From Lacipirellulaceae bacterium (GTDB lineage: Bacteria; Planctomycetota; Planctomycetia; Pirellulales; Lacipirellulaceae), in assembly GCA_040218535.1 (NCBI GenBank), contig JAVJRG010000005.1:868001-932000 (forward strand): 64,000 nt of DNA. The letters are read 5' to 3'. Shown here piece by piece: positions 9,595-18,363 of the stretch. The position numbers were made by a program, and so were the translations under genes. Positions within the stretch are counted from its first letter, which is position 1; the number at the start of each line of letters is the position of its first letter. The notes under the pieces are model-generated. The model was not told where the DNA came from, did no database searches, and was given only the letters and a program-made list of their open reading frames with translations.

Positions 9595-10320
9595 ATGGCC
9601 GAGAATACTTCGACTCAACAAGAAGCTAGCAACCCAGACTCTAACAACTTAGGGGCTTCAAACGACCAGTCGCCTCTGAAGTTTCTCGTGGTGACTTCAC
9701 AGCTGTTCGAAGAGAACTGCTACATCGTCCACCGCGAAGCTAGCACAGCTTGCGTGGTAGTGGATCCTGGGCTGGAGCCAGACCGCATCATCACAGTCAT
9801 CGAAGAGGCGGGGCTGGAGCCGGAGGCGATTCTGCTCACGCACGGCCACGCAGATCACATCGCTGGTAATGCCGGTTTGCTCGAGCGTTGGCCCGGTCTG
9901 CCGTTGATCGTTGGCAAAGGGGACGCGACGAAGTTGCTCGACCCAGTAACGAATCTTTCGGAAGGATTCGGCCTCGGCTTCACCAGCCCTCCAGCAACGG
10001 GAACGGTCCGCGAAGGTGATACGCTCAGCTATGCAGGCATAGCTTTTGAAGTGCTCGATACACCGGGGCATAGCAGCGGGCACGTCGTGTTCGTTGCGAG
10101 GGATTCCCAGCAAGTGCTGATTCTCGGTGGCGATGTGCTGTTCGCAGGAAGCGTCGGACGGACTGACTTCCCCGACAGCGACCCGGCGGCGCTGTTTTAT
10201 TCGATTCGCGAGAAGCTCTACAAGCTTCCCGACGAAGCGTTAGTTCTTCCAGGCCATGGACCCACAACAACAATTGGTCGCGAGAAGCGAACCAATCCGT
10301 TCGTTGGTGCAGTAGAGTGA
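9595..10320 (+). CDS. MBL-fold metallo-hydrolase (glyoxalase II-like)
   Basis: A 241-residue metallo-beta-lactamase-fold hydrolase. The metal motif THGHADH (82-88) is present, as are the later ligands in DTPGHSSGHVVF, ILGGDVLF and the C-terminal LPGHGPTT. These match the glyoxalase II / persulfide dioxygenase group that cleaves thioesters. Without the full substrate-binding C-terminus of GloB, the exact substrate cannot be set. The ATG at 9595 is chosen over an in-frame start at 9496 because the earlier codons do not look like protein; the first 25 residues are still low-complexity. A hairpin repeat follows 9 bases after the stop. Confidence 0.85.
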   Translation: MAENTSTQQEASNPDSNNLGASNDQSPLKFLVVTSQLFEENCYIVHREASTACVVVDPGLEPDRIITVIEEAGLEPEAILLTHGHADHIAGNAGLLERWPGLPLIVGKGDATKLLDPVTNLSEGFGLGFTSPPATGTVREGDTLSYAGIAFEVLDTPGHSSGHVVFVARDSQQVLILGGDVLFAGSVGRTDFPDSDPAALFYSIREKLYKLPDEALVLPGHGPTTTIGREKRTNPFVGAVE

Positions 10321-10329
10321 AGCTTCTCT

Positions 10330-10400
10330 GAGCCGCCAGGCGTAAGCCGGCGGGTTGCACTCTCTGACGCTTCAACCCGAGAGCTTACGCTTCTCGGCTC
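10330..10400. repeat. Intergenic hairpin repeat, copy 3 (71 bp)
   Basis: An imperfect inverted repeat starting GAGCCGCCAGGCGTAAGCCG, arms about 25 bp with several mismatches in the second arm. It lies between the ends of two convergent genes, where it may serve as terminator for both. Confidence 0.8.
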
Positions 10401-10443
10401 GGAAGTCGTTTCACCTTCTCGCTCATAGCGTTTCGAAAAAAAA

Positions 10444-12234
10444 TCAGTGCACTGAGGACGAGTCGCTGACTAAATCCTCGGGCTCGATCGACTCCGTGAC
10501 GCGTGGGGGCGCGGCTTGTTCGGGTTGAGCGGGATTCGCGGGGAACCTTAGCGTGAACTTGCTGCCCTTACCTTTTTCGCTTTCGACAAGAATGTCGCCG
10601 CCATGTTCGCGGAGGATTTTTTGGCTCACGGGCAGACCGAGACCGGTGCCGCGGCCCCCTTTGTGCGAGACAAAGACGGTGAAGATATTCTCTAACTCCT
10701 CGGGGTCGATCCCACCACCGTTGTCAGTCACGATCAATTCAGCAGTGCTTTCCTCCTCAGAGTAACGTGTCTCTACGCTGACAGTGCCGTACTCGGTTTC
10801 ATCACAGGCGTCGATGGCGTTGGTCACGATATTGAGAGCCGCCCGATGGAGGCCTTCGGGGTCGAACATTAGAGTTGGCATTCCCTTATACGGGTGCCAA
10901 TCGAGCTTCACGTCGAGTTCCTTTGCTCGTGATGTCATCAGTTCCAAAACATCGGCAACAATCTCGTTCAGGCTACTGGGCTGTGGCTCTGGTTTGCGTT
11001 CCTTGCTGAAGGTCAGCATGTCCAGGACTAGAGTCGAAATGCGATCTTGGTTCCGCTCAACGATTGACCAGCCCTTGCGAATCGTGTCGACGGCTTTCTT
11101 CGAGTCTTCGCTACCAGCCTGCGTGTCGCTCGCTTTGTCATGATCTTGCAGACCAAGTTCGATGAGGTAGCTGCCGCCTCGAACACCTTGCAAGATGTTC
11201 TTAATGTGGTGCGAGAGTGAAGCGATTGTTTGACCGACCGCGGCAAGGCGTTCTGCCTGGACAAGCGCTTTGTAGTAGGAGGTGTCTTCAATCGCGAGCG
11301 CCGCTTGATGAGCAATGGCCACCATTAGTCGGAGATGCTCTTCGGTAAATTGTGGTCCCTTACCTTGGTTAAGCAGCATTCGCTGAGGCGATACTGAAGT
11401 GTCAATATAAATAACGCCAACCATGTCGTAGCGGCCTTGCATGGGGACGCAGATCGCTTCGCGAACGCCTTGGCTGACGATGCTTTGGGCCGGATCCCAA
11501 CGTTCGTCATCGCGGGCATTGCTCGTGAGCACGCCCTCGTTGTGATCGACGACGTAATCGAGAATCGTCTTGCTGATCGTGAGCTTATCCGTATCGCGCA
11601 CGCCACGACGTTGGCGGCGAACCTTGGGAGCGAGCTTGCCCGTCTCTAGGTTCTTCAACATGATGCAACCGCGGTCGGCATCGACCCAATCGAAAATCAT
11701 TTCCATGATGCGATTGAGCAACTGGTCGATGTCCATCGTATGGCTAACTGCTAGAGCCGTACGATACATGATTTGCAAATTGTTCCTGGCGTTGGCGAGC
11801 CAGGGATTCGAGGGTTCGCCAGTGCTGGGACGAAGCCAGTCGCTTTCACTGCCGGCTTGACTCAGTGAGGCGACAATCCGTGATCCATCGTCATCCACAC
11901 GCGGAATAATATCGATCTGGTCGGCGAGGTCCGATGGGTTTGCTTCCATCGCGCCAGTGAACAAGAGCAACGAACGACCAAGTTGCAATTGATCGCCACT
12001 GGCTAACTCATGCTCGGTGATCAGCCGCCCGTTCACAAAGGTGCCGTTGGAGCTTCCAAGATCCTTCAGCCGGTAACTGTTTCCACTGATGGAGAGCTCC
12101 GCGTGCTCGCGGGAAACTTCGGTGTCGTGAAGTCGAACGCCGTTGGAGTGCGTACGCCCGATCGTGTAGACCGGGTCCTCAAGCTGGAAACGCGTACCTT
12201 GATCACGCCCTTGAATGACAAACAGCGAAGCCAC
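10444..12234 (-). CDS. FHA-GAF sensor histidine kinase
   Basis: A 596-residue soluble kinase. The FHA domain (1-95) carries GRTHSN, SREHAE and LGSSNGTFVNG, the phosphothreonine-binding motifs. A GAF domain spans about 155-320. The kinase core follows with an H-box SHHIKN (phospho-acceptor His about 342), N-box NIVTNAIDA (468-476), DNGGG (504-508) and GGRGTGLGL (526-534). No transmembrane segment, so it senses cytoplasmic signals. The FHA domain suggests it docks on a Thr-phosphorylated protein, linking Ser/Thr kinase and two-component signalling. No response regulator is adjacent. Confidence 0.92.
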   Translation of the reverse strand: MASLFVIQGRDQGTRFQLEDPVYTIGRTHSNGVRLHDTEVSREHAELSISGNSYRLKDLGSSNGTFVNGRLITEHELASGDQLQLGRSLLLFTGAMEANPSDLADQIDIIPRVDDDGSRIVASLSQAGSESDWLRPSTGEPSNPWLANARNNLQIMYRTALAVSHTMDIDQLLNRIMEMIFDWVDADRGCIMLKNLETGKLAPKVRRQRRGVRDTDKLTISKTILDYVVDHNEGVLTSNARDDERWDPAQSIVSQGVREAICVPMQGRYDMVGVIYIDTSVSPQRMLLNQGKGPQFTEEHLRLMVAIAHQAALAIEDTSYYKALVQAERLAAVGQTIASLSHHIKNILQGVRGGSYLIELGLQDHDKASDTQAGSEDSKKAVDTIRKGWSIVERNQDRISTLVLDMLTFSKERKPEPQPSSLNEIVADVLELMTSRAKELDVKLDWHPYKGMPTLMFDPEGLHRAALNIVTNAIDACDETEYGTVSVETRYSEEESTAELIVTDNGGGIDPEELENIFTVFVSHKGGRGTGLGLPVSQKILREHGGDILVESEKGKGSKFTLRFPANPAQPEQAAPPRVTESIEPEDLVSDSSSVH

Positions 12235-12646
12235 GACCGAACGACTCTCCGAAGATAAGATAGGTGCCCCGGGCGGTCTGGAGAGACCGCCGCCTGAACT
12301 CCAGAAGTTATTTGATTTTACGAGCGGCTAGGCCTTGAGGGTAGGCCTCGCCGAACGCCCTTTCGAGCAGATTTGCTCATCTGACGGGTAAGTGGAGCGA
12401 TTGTGAGGCTCGCACTGCATCGAGTTCTTCAGGAAACCGGGTGTCTGCTGTTGAGAATAAACGAAATCGGCAGGATTTTACGGGAGCGGATAACTGCTAT
12501 TTACGCGCTGCCCAGGACTCGACACAATACGCCGCGAATTGACCCAACGCCCCCGCCCGTGTTTTTCGGGGCGTGTTGTCCGCCTTTTGAGGACGGGTCC
12601 CAATCCCACTGGTCATGGATGGCCTTTTTCAGCAAGGAGTGCTGAC
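12235..12646. other. Divergent intergenic region with small hairpins
   Basis: A 412-base stretch between the divergent histidine kinase and ompH genes. It has short stems GGCGGTCT/AGACCGCC (12272-12291), AGGCCT around 12330-12348 and ACGCCCC/GGGGCGT (about 12547-12575). No convincing gene is present; an in-frame TTG at 12539 is rejected as the ompH start. It should contain promoters for both directions. Confidence 0.5.
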
Positions 12647-13258
12647 GTGAGAACGCTTTTGCTCTCTACCCTCGTATGCGGCCTGGTCGCTTCCCAAGTT
12701 TCCACCGCGGTCGCTCAGAACCCAGCCGGCGCCAAAGCAAAGCAGTTCGGCGTGGCAGTTGTTGACGTGAGCTACGTCTTCAAAGAATATCCTCGCTTCA
12801 CCCAAGCGATGGATGGCATGAAAAAGCAAATGGAAGCGGCTGAGGCTGACCTGAAGGTCGAACGCCAGAAGATTCAGCAGCAGGAAGAACAACGCAACGA
12901 AGCCAAAGTCGGCAGCGAAACTTTCAAGCGGCTTGATGAAGCATTGGCTCGCTCCAAAGCGGACTTCAACATCAAAGCCGGCGGTATCCGTCGCGACTTC
13001 CTCGAACGCGAAGCGAAGGTCTACTACGATACTTACTTGGAAGTAAACAACGCTGTAAAGTCTTACGCCGAGGCGAACAGCATTGGCTTGGTCTTGCGTT
13101 GGAACGGCAACCAAGTTGATCCTACCAAGCGAGACGATGTCTTGCGGGCGATCAGCCAGCCGATTGTGCATCAGAACTACATCGACATCACCCCAGACAT
13201 CTTGGGTGTGCTTCAGCAGAGCAGCGGAGTTGCCTCGCGTCGCGGGACCACTCGCTAG
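12647..13258 (+). CDS. OmpH/Skp family periplasmic chaperone
   Basis: A 203-residue protein starting at GTG with AAGGAG (12634-12639) seven bases upstream. Signal peptide about 1-24 (ending AVAQ). The rest matches the OmpH/Skp family: a short beta stretch AVVDVSYVFKEYP, then long charged helices (Lys/Glu/Gln rich, about 55-150), then a C-terminal beta part. Skp trimers hold unfolded outer-membrane proteins in the periplasm during delivery to BamA. The gene heads the lpxC-lpxA group, a classical association. A hairpin after the stop may partly reduce read-through. Confidence 0.88.
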   Translation: MRTLLLSTLVCGLVASQVSTAVAQNPAGAKAKQFGVAVVDVSYVFKEYPRFTQAMDGMKKQMEAAEADLKVERQKIQQQEEQRNEAKVGSETFKRLDEALARSKADFNIKAGGIRRDFLEREAKVYYDTYLEVNNAVKSYAEANSIGLVLRWNGNQVDPTKRDDVLRAISQPIVHQNYIDITPDILGVLQQSSGVASRRGTTR

Positions 13259-13283
13259 TCGATTTCTTTGGAAACGCCGCACG

Positions 13284-13314
13284 TGCCTCGACGGTCGTTC
13301 AGACCGTCGAGGCA
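13284..13314 (+). terminator. Strong hairpin between ompH and lpxC
   Basis: A perfect 13-bp stem, TGCCTCGACGGTC (13284-13296) and GACCGTCGAGGCA (13302-13314), loop GTTCA. There is no T-tract after it, so it may be an attenuator or mRNA 3'-end stabiliser rather than a full terminator. Confidence 0.55.
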
Positions 13315-13399
13315 TCGTCATGGCGGCTTATCAGATACACTTGGCTCGCGTAACGCAGGTTGGCTCGAGTCGAACGCCGCAGAGGGATGCACTTCTTCG

Positions 13400-14278
13400 A
13401 TGATTGCAGCGCGTTGTCAAAATACGATCGCCCGACCCGTGGTTGTTTCCGGGTTTGGATATTGGAGCGGAGAAGACATTGATGTCGAGTTCCGGCCTGC
13501 TCCTCAGAATTGCGGCCTCAACTTTTTACGGCGCGACATAGGCCCACACGCGCGAATCCCCGTGCGTCCTGACTTGCGGGTTGAAGTGCCGCGGCGGACA
13601 AATCTCGAATGGGGAGAGGTTCGCGTTGAAATGGTTGAGCACGTCTTAGCCGCTCTAGCTGGATTGCAAATCGACAACTGCGAGATTTGGGTCGACGCGG
13701 CAGAAATGCCAGGCTGTGATGGCTCCGCTTTGCCGTTTGTTGAAAGCTTGCAATCGGCAGGAATCGTTGCCCAACCGATGCCGGCACGGCAATTGAATGT
13801 CACGGAATCGGTGCGTGTTACCGATGGCGACAGTTGGATCGAGGCTCACCCTTCGGCAGAAGGGGAGTTCAGCATCGAGTTTCAGCTCGACTATCCGCAT
13901 AACCCACGGATCGGGCGTCAATCAGTTCATAGTGTGGTGACCCCTGAGAGCTTCCAGTACGAATTGGCTCCTTGTCGGACGTTCATTACTGAATCGGATG
14001 CGGCTCAGTTAACTTCGCAAGGCATGGGTACACGTGTTCGCACCAGCGATCTGTTGGTTTTCAACGAACATGGACCGATCGACAATCCGCTGCGTTTCGC
14101 CAATGAGTGTGCCCGCCACAAGGCACTCGACGTACTGGGAGATCTAGCACTGACGGGTTGCGATATCACAGGAAATATCGTTGCCTACCGTAGTGGTCAT
14201 CGTTTAAACGCAGCGTTGGCCAAATTGTTGCTTGAGCGTTTTGCTAGCTCGAAGCCCGAGATCAGGATATCAGCCTAG
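13400..14278 (+). CDS. lpxC: UDP-3-O-acyl-N-acetylglucosamine deacetylase LpxC
   Basis: A 292-residue Zn-dependent deacetylase, the committed step of lipid A synthesis in the cytoplasm. Zinc and catalytic motifs are intact: VEHVLAAL (His 81), ECARHKALD (His 240, Asp 244) and SGH (His 267); the DGSALPFVE stretch is typical. The N-terminal GxGLHSG-like loop is diverged to GFGYWSG. No fabZ is fused or adjacent, unlike the lpxC-fabZ fusions of Bacteroidetes. Start 13400 is preferred over the frame's earlier start at 13268, which would run through the hairpin. Confidence 0.93.
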   Translation: MIAARCQNTIARPVVVSGFGYWSGEDIDVEFRPAPQNCGLNFLRRDIGPHARIPVRPDLRVEVPRRTNLEWGEVRVEMVEHVLAALAGLQIDNCEIWVDAAEMPGCDGSALPFVESLQSAGIVAQPMPARQLNVTESVRVTDGDSWIEAHPSAEGEFSIEFQLDYPHNPRIGRQSVHSVVTPESFQYELAPCRTFITESDAAQLTSQGMGTRVRTSDLLVFNEHGPIDNPLRFANECARHKALDVLGDLALTGCDITGNIVAYRSGHRLNAALAKLLLERFASSKPEIRISA

Positions 14279-14426
14279 TTCTGTTTGAGAGAAATCTGTA
14301 AGTACAAGATTGAGGAGCGGATCCAGAGAAGAAATGGAGCTCACGGAAGAGCCCAAGAGGAAAGACCAAACCGGTGTTGTCTCTTACCACAAGAGCGACC
14401 GAACGTCCCAGAAAAGAAACCCAGTC

Positions 14427-15233
14427 ATGGCAACCAGCATCGCCGCAAACGCGTGGGTCGATCCCCGTGCCGAACTTGACGAGGATGTCGAGATCGGACC
14501 GTTCTGCACCATTGGCGCCGGCGCAAAGATTGGCCGCGGCACGCGGCTCTTGAATAACGTGACGCTCATGGGGGATGTAACCCTTGGTGAGAACAACGTC
14601 CTCTACCCCAATGTCGTCATCGGGGCAGAGCCACAAGACATCAGCTACCAAGGTGGCGAGACGTGCGTCGTTATAGGCGACGGCAATCTCCTACGTGAAG
14701 GAGTGACCGTCAACCGTGGCAGTGAGAAGGAAGACGGAATCACACGGCTTGGGAATCACAACTTTCTGATGGGCAACAGCCACATCGCCCACGATTGCAA
14801 GCTCGGCAGCCACATCATTATCGCCAACGGATCGTTGCTGGCAGGTCACGTGCACGTCGACGATTACGCTTCGATCTCCGGAGCATGTGCCGTGCACCAC
14901 TTCGTAAGCATCGGCAGCTATAGCTTTATCGGCGGACTAAGTCGTGCTTTGCATGATGTTCCGCCCTACATGCTTTGCGAGGGGATTCCTGCCCGTCCGC
15001 GTTGCATTAATATCGTCGCTCTCAAGCGGAATAACTTTTCGAAGAAAGCGATTGATAGCCTGAGTGCTGCACATCGATTGCTTTATCGTTCGAAAGTCGG
15101 GCTACAACATGCGGAAGAAATCCTCCGCGGCAACGCCCAGAACACGCCAGAAGTTGAGAAGCTACTCGCCTTCGTCGCCGGCCAACAGGAAGGCAAGCAC
15201 GGTCGAGGCCGGGAAGTGAGGCGAGCTGCGTGA
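14427..15233 (+). CDS. lpxA: Acyl-ACP-UDP-GlcNAc O-acyltransferase LpxA
   Basis: A 268-residue left-handed beta-helix enzyme (E. coli LpxA has 262) that puts the 3-acyl chain on UDP-GlcNAc, the first step of lipid A synthesis. Hexapeptide repeats fill residues 10-190; the catalytic His lies in MGNSHIAHDC, and ISGACAVHHFVSIGSYSFIGG and the C-terminal helical part follow as in the family. The 39 in-frame residues upstream of this ATG are not like any LpxA, so the start is set at 14427. It overlaps the next gene by four bases (GTGA). Whether it uses UDP-GlcNAc or the 3-amino form depends on the neighbouring oxidoreductase. Confidence 0.93.
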   Translation: MATSIAANAWVDPRAELDEDVEIGPFCTIGAGAKIGRGTRLLNNVTLMGDVTLGENNVLYPNVVIGAEPQDISYQGGETCVVIGDGNLLREGVTVNRGSEKEDGITRLGNHNFLMGNSHIAHDCKLGSHIIIANGSLLAGHVHVDDYASISGACAVHHFVSIGSYSFIGGLSRALHDVPPYMLCEGIPARPRCINIVALKRNNFSKKAIDSLSAAHRLLYRSKVGLQHAEEILRGNAQNTPEVEKLLAFVAGQQEGKHGRGREVRRAA

Positions 15234-16363
15234 CGAACGCGTCGAAACTGCGTCTAGCAGTCGTTGGGGTTGGACACCTGGGCCGCATCCATGCGCGTCT
15301 CGCCGCTGCAATGGATGAGGTTGAACTGGTGGCCGTCGTTGATCCGTTCGAGTCGAATCGCGAAGCTTCCGCAGAAGAGACTGGTGCAAAGCCGCTGGCC
15401 GACTATCGCGATCTAATCGGAGAAGTCGACGCCGCGGTTGTTGCCACGCCGACCTTTACGCATCGCGAAGTCGCCGGTGACTTGCTAAGAGGCGGGATTC
15501 ATACCCTGGTTGAAAAGCCGTTGGCTCTTTCTCTGGAAGAATCCGAAGAGCTGGTCCAGCTCGCCAAGCAGAGTCAACTGACGCTACAAGTCGGGCATGT
15601 CGAGCGGTTTAATCCCGGCTACCAAGCCGTTCAAGAGCGCATCGGGGACCCGAAGTTCATCCAGGCAACACGACAAAGCAGTTACACCTTTCGTTCGACC
15701 GATGTTGGTGTGGTTCTCGACTTGATGATTCACGATATCGATGCGACGCTGGCGCTGGTGCGTTCGCCAGTGACGAGCGTTGAAGCGCTCGGTATTGCCG
15801 TGCTTGGCGAACACGAAGACATGGTCAGCGCCCGGTTGAACTTTGCCAGCGGAGCCGTCGCCAGCCTGAGCGCATCGCGCGTGAGTTACCAGCCGCAGCG
15901 AACGATGCAGGTGTTCTCGTCACGCGGTTTCGGTTCCATCGACTTTGCCACGCGTACCGCAACGGTCGTCGATCCGACCGAAGGCGTTCTGCGACGTGAG
16001 TTCAATGAGAACGACTATACGCCGGAAGAGAAGAAGCAGATTCACGAGAACCTTTTCGACGAACTGCTCGTGAAAGAGTCCCTCGAAGTCGAGGAGTGCA
16101 ACGCCATCGCCGAAGAAATTCGCGACTTCGCCCACTCGATTCAAACGGGCAGCACACCCCGGGTAACCGGTGCCGATGGCCGCGACGCCGTTGCCGTAGC
16201 GGCGATGGTTCTCGACCAAGTCGCCCAGCACCAATGGGACGGCACTGAAGGGGGCCGCATCGGCCCGCTCGCCATGCCTGCGTTGCCACTGCCGATTGCC
16301 GGGTCGTTGGAGCCGGCCTCGACAGATGTTGAGGATACGGTGGTTTATCGTAAAGCTGGCTAG
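15230..16363 (+). CDS. Gfo/Idh/MocA oxidoreductase coupled to lpxA
   Basis: A 377-residue NAD(P)-dependent oxidoreductase. The Rossmann motif GVGHLGRIHAR is at about 13-23, and EKPLAL (the family's EKP motif) at about 97-102. The GTG start overlaps the lpxA stop, so translation is coupled. In Acidithiobacillus and Leptospira a Gfo/Idh enzyme, GnnA, encoded beside lpxA oxidises UDP-GlcNAc at C3 so that GnnB can aminate it, giving lipid A with amide-linked 3-acyl chains. That role is a possible reading here, but no GnnB-like aminotransferase is in the window. A general sugar dehydrogenase is the alternative. Confidence 0.85.
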   Translation: MTNASKLRLAVVGVGHLGRIHARLAAAMDEVELVAVVDPFESNREASAEETGAKPLADYRDLIGEVDAAVVATPTFTHREVAGDLLRGGIHTLVEKPLALSLEESEELVQLAKQSQLTLQVGHVERFNPGYQAVQERIGDPKFIQATRQSSYTFRSTDVGVVLDLMIHDIDATLALVRSPVTSVEALGIAVLGEHEDMVSARLNFASGAVASLSASRVSYQPQRTMQVFSSRGFGSIDFATRTATVVDPTEGVLRREFNENDYTPEEKKQIHENLFDELLVKESLEVEECNAIAEEIRDFAHSIQTGSTPRVTGADGRDAVAVAAMVLDQVAQHQWDGTEGGRIGPLAMPALPLPIAGSLEPASTDVEDTVVYRKAG

Positions 16364-16394
16364 GCTTCGCTCCGCGGCTAAGCCGGCGAGCGAC

Positions 16395-17858
16395 TTATGC
16401 CAAGTCCCGATCTTCAAACAGAATCAGCGCCAGCAGCATCGCCACGGCGCAGTACAGCGCGCTATAGAGCCCCGCGTAGAGCAAATAGCTGCCGGGGATC
16501 GTCACGGAGTCCAAGGCGATCGCTCCTTCCGCTTCAAAGTGATCGAGCACCGGTAGGATCACCGCGAGCAATTGCCCAATGAAGCGGACGTAGACGATAT
16601 CGCCCACGCTGGAGTTTACGATTAGTGCTGCCAAGTGGCCAAGCACGTAGATCGATCCGCAGATCACTAGGTTGGGGATCATCGGCAGGCGAGTGGAGAC
16701 CGCCACGCTGATGGCGGCCATGATGACCGCTTCGAAAAAGGCGAGGGTTAGGCCGGGGAGGATTTGGATCACTTCGCGGTAGCAATCCTGCCAGATCGGT
16801 GTTCCCTTTGACGCCTCACGGGCGTCGTAGACCACTTTGAACGAAACAAGTCCCACGAAAAAGATGCCCAGGATAATGAACATCAACGTGACGGGCCAAA
16901 CGATGCCGAGGAATTTGCCGAGAACAAACTGACGCCGACCGACGGGTTTAGAGAGTACAGTGAGTGCCGTGCGGCCTTCGATTTCGTCGGCGATCGTCAC
17001 ACTGGCGGTCCAGAGGGCCATGATGATCGAGAGGACCTTGATCGTCGTCATGCCAGTGGTTTTGACCATCTTCACGTCCTCGCCAAACGTGTTGTACGGA
17101 ATCCAAACGTAGGCGAACAGCAGCACAGCCCCGCCCATCAGCAGGAGCAGAAAGATCGGCTGGCTGATCGTTTCTTTGCTCGTGGCCGAAGCAATCACCG
17201 AGACCTGCGGTGCAAGCAACTGGATCAAGAAATAGAGCAGCACCAGACCGATCACCGAGATTGCTGAGTCCAGAATCAGACGCACCTGCGGCATCTCGAC
17301 GTCGCGTACGAAGTCGAGAGTGACTTCGCTATCCGATTTTGTTTCGTTCACCAAGTAGAACTTCTCGACATCGCCCTCAAACGCACGAGAGCGAAGGCCG
17401 CCAGTGTTCCATATGTAAGGAGTCTCGCCCTCGACGGTCAGCAACGGTGAAGCGTAGCCTTTATCGGGCTCGGTGTTGAGGACGATCTCTTCTTCGCTGG
17501 TGATCGTGTAACTCTGGAGCTCATCTGCTTCGAAAGCTGCAGCGACTTCCACTTCTTCGCCTGCGGGGACGGTCACGGTCTTGGAAATGGGCGACACGGA
17601 GCCGAGCTTCTGGAGTGACTGCCAAGATTCTTTCAGCGGCATTGAGGTCGTTGCCAAAGCAGCAATCAGCGCAAGTCCACCAATAAAGTAGCTCAGCGGC
17701 AACAGAATCCCCTCGCCCATCGCCCGCGTCACACTCCCAGCTGCTTGCGGCTTGGCCGCGCGAAGCACCAACCAAGCGAGAAACAAAACAAGTGCACCAG
17801 CAGTGATCCCCGTAGCGATCAACCAGAGCGGAGTAAACCAAATCGCGATATTTGACAT
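16395..17858 (-). CDS. ABC-2 type transporter permease
   Basis: A 487-residue membrane protein. Two N-terminal transmembrane segments flank a periplasmic beta-rich domain (about 100-215), followed by six or more segments with the ABC-2 style stretch EIEGRTALTVLSKPVGRRQFVL between them. That stretch (EIE..T...L..P..R..F..GK) is typical of NatB/ABC-2 permeases of gliding or export systems. No ATPase gene is adjacent, so the partner must lie elsewhere. The start at 17858 (MSNIAIWF) is used because the 52 residues before it overlap the acylphosphatase region and do not look like protein. Substrate unknown. Confidence 0.78.
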   Translation of the reverse strand: MSNIAIWFTPLWLIATGITAGALVLFLAWLVLRAAKPQAAGSVTRAMGEGILLPLSYFIGGLALIAALATTSMPLKESWQSLQKLGSVSPISKTVTVPAGEEVEVAAAFEADELQSYTITSEEEIVLNTEPDKGYASPLLTVEGETPYIWNTGGLRSRAFEGDVEKFYLVNETKSDSEVTLDFVRDVEMPQVRLILDSAISVIGLVLLYFLIQLLAPQVSVIASATSKETISQPIFLLLLMGGAVLLFAYVWIPYNTFGEDVKMVKTTGMTTIKVLSIIMALWTASVTIADEIEGRTALTVLSKPVGRRQFVLGKFLGIVWPVTLMFIILGIFFVGLVSFKVVYDAREASKGTPIWQDCYREVIQILPGLTLAFFEAVIMAAISVAVSTRLPMIPNLVICGSIYVLGHLAALIVNSSVGDIVYVRFIGQLLAVILPVLDHFEAEGAIALDSVTIPGSYLLYAGLYSALYCAVAMLLALILFEDRDLA

Positions 17859-17913
17859 GAAAAGCTTCGAGTGTTGTTCGGTAGAAAACTTGTGCCTGGA
17901 CTGTCCCAGAACT

Positions 17914-18267
17914 CTAGCGGCGGATTGAAAACGTGGTGAGTCTCTCGGGCTGGCTTGCCGTACTGGCGGTATGCTGCTGCACGTCGAATATGTTCCTGGC
18001 CATCCGCTCGGCAATTGCTGCTAAAAAGTCCTTTAGTACTCTCGGTTCCCCTTCGGCAAGCAGGTGCACTCTGCCATCAGCAAGGTTCTCAACGTAGCCG
18101 ACAACGGCGAATCGTTTCGCGATCTGGTTGACCGTGTAGCGAAAGCCAACGCCCTGCACGTTGCCGGTATAGAAGACCTCTGTGCATTGGAGATCCGTGC
18201 TCTGGAACTCAGCGCATTGAGGACCTGTCGGTTCCGCTTCACTGCTAGCTGCATCGTCCGAAGACAT
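17914..18267 (-). CDS. acyP: Acylphosphatase
   Basis: A 117-residue protein whose core (about 28-117) is an acylphosphatase: the phosphate-binding loop GNVQGVGFRYT holds the catalytic Arg, and the catalytic Asn is in VGYVENLADGRV. It hydrolyses acyl phosphates such as carbamoyl phosphate or 1,3-bisphosphoglycerate. The first 28 residues are a Ser/Glu/Thr-rich extension that may not be translated, though no good internal ATG exists. It lies 55 bases upstream of the ABC permease on the same strand. Confidence 0.9.
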   Translation of the reverse strand: MSSDDAASSEAEPTGPQCAEFQSTDLQCTEVFYTGNVQGVGFRYTVNQIAKRFAVVGYVENLADGRVHLLAEGEPRVLKDFLAAIAERMARNIFDVQQHTASTASQPERLTTFSIRR

Positions 18268-18363
18268 ATCGCCAGTATATCCAGCGGCAATCGCCCGTTC
18301 TAGGCAGTCGCACAGCCTATTTCGCCTTGTCCACGGGTGGCGAGCCTCGTAGACTCCGCAGCC

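Noticed and set aside
12539-12646. Longer N-terminus for OmpH/Skp from TTG 12539
   Set aside because: The GTG at 12647 has a good SD and directly gives a signal peptide; the upstream codons run through a hairpin.
14310-14426. Longer LpxA start
   Set aside because: The 39 extra residues are unlike LpxA, while ATG 14427 gives the standard N-terminus.
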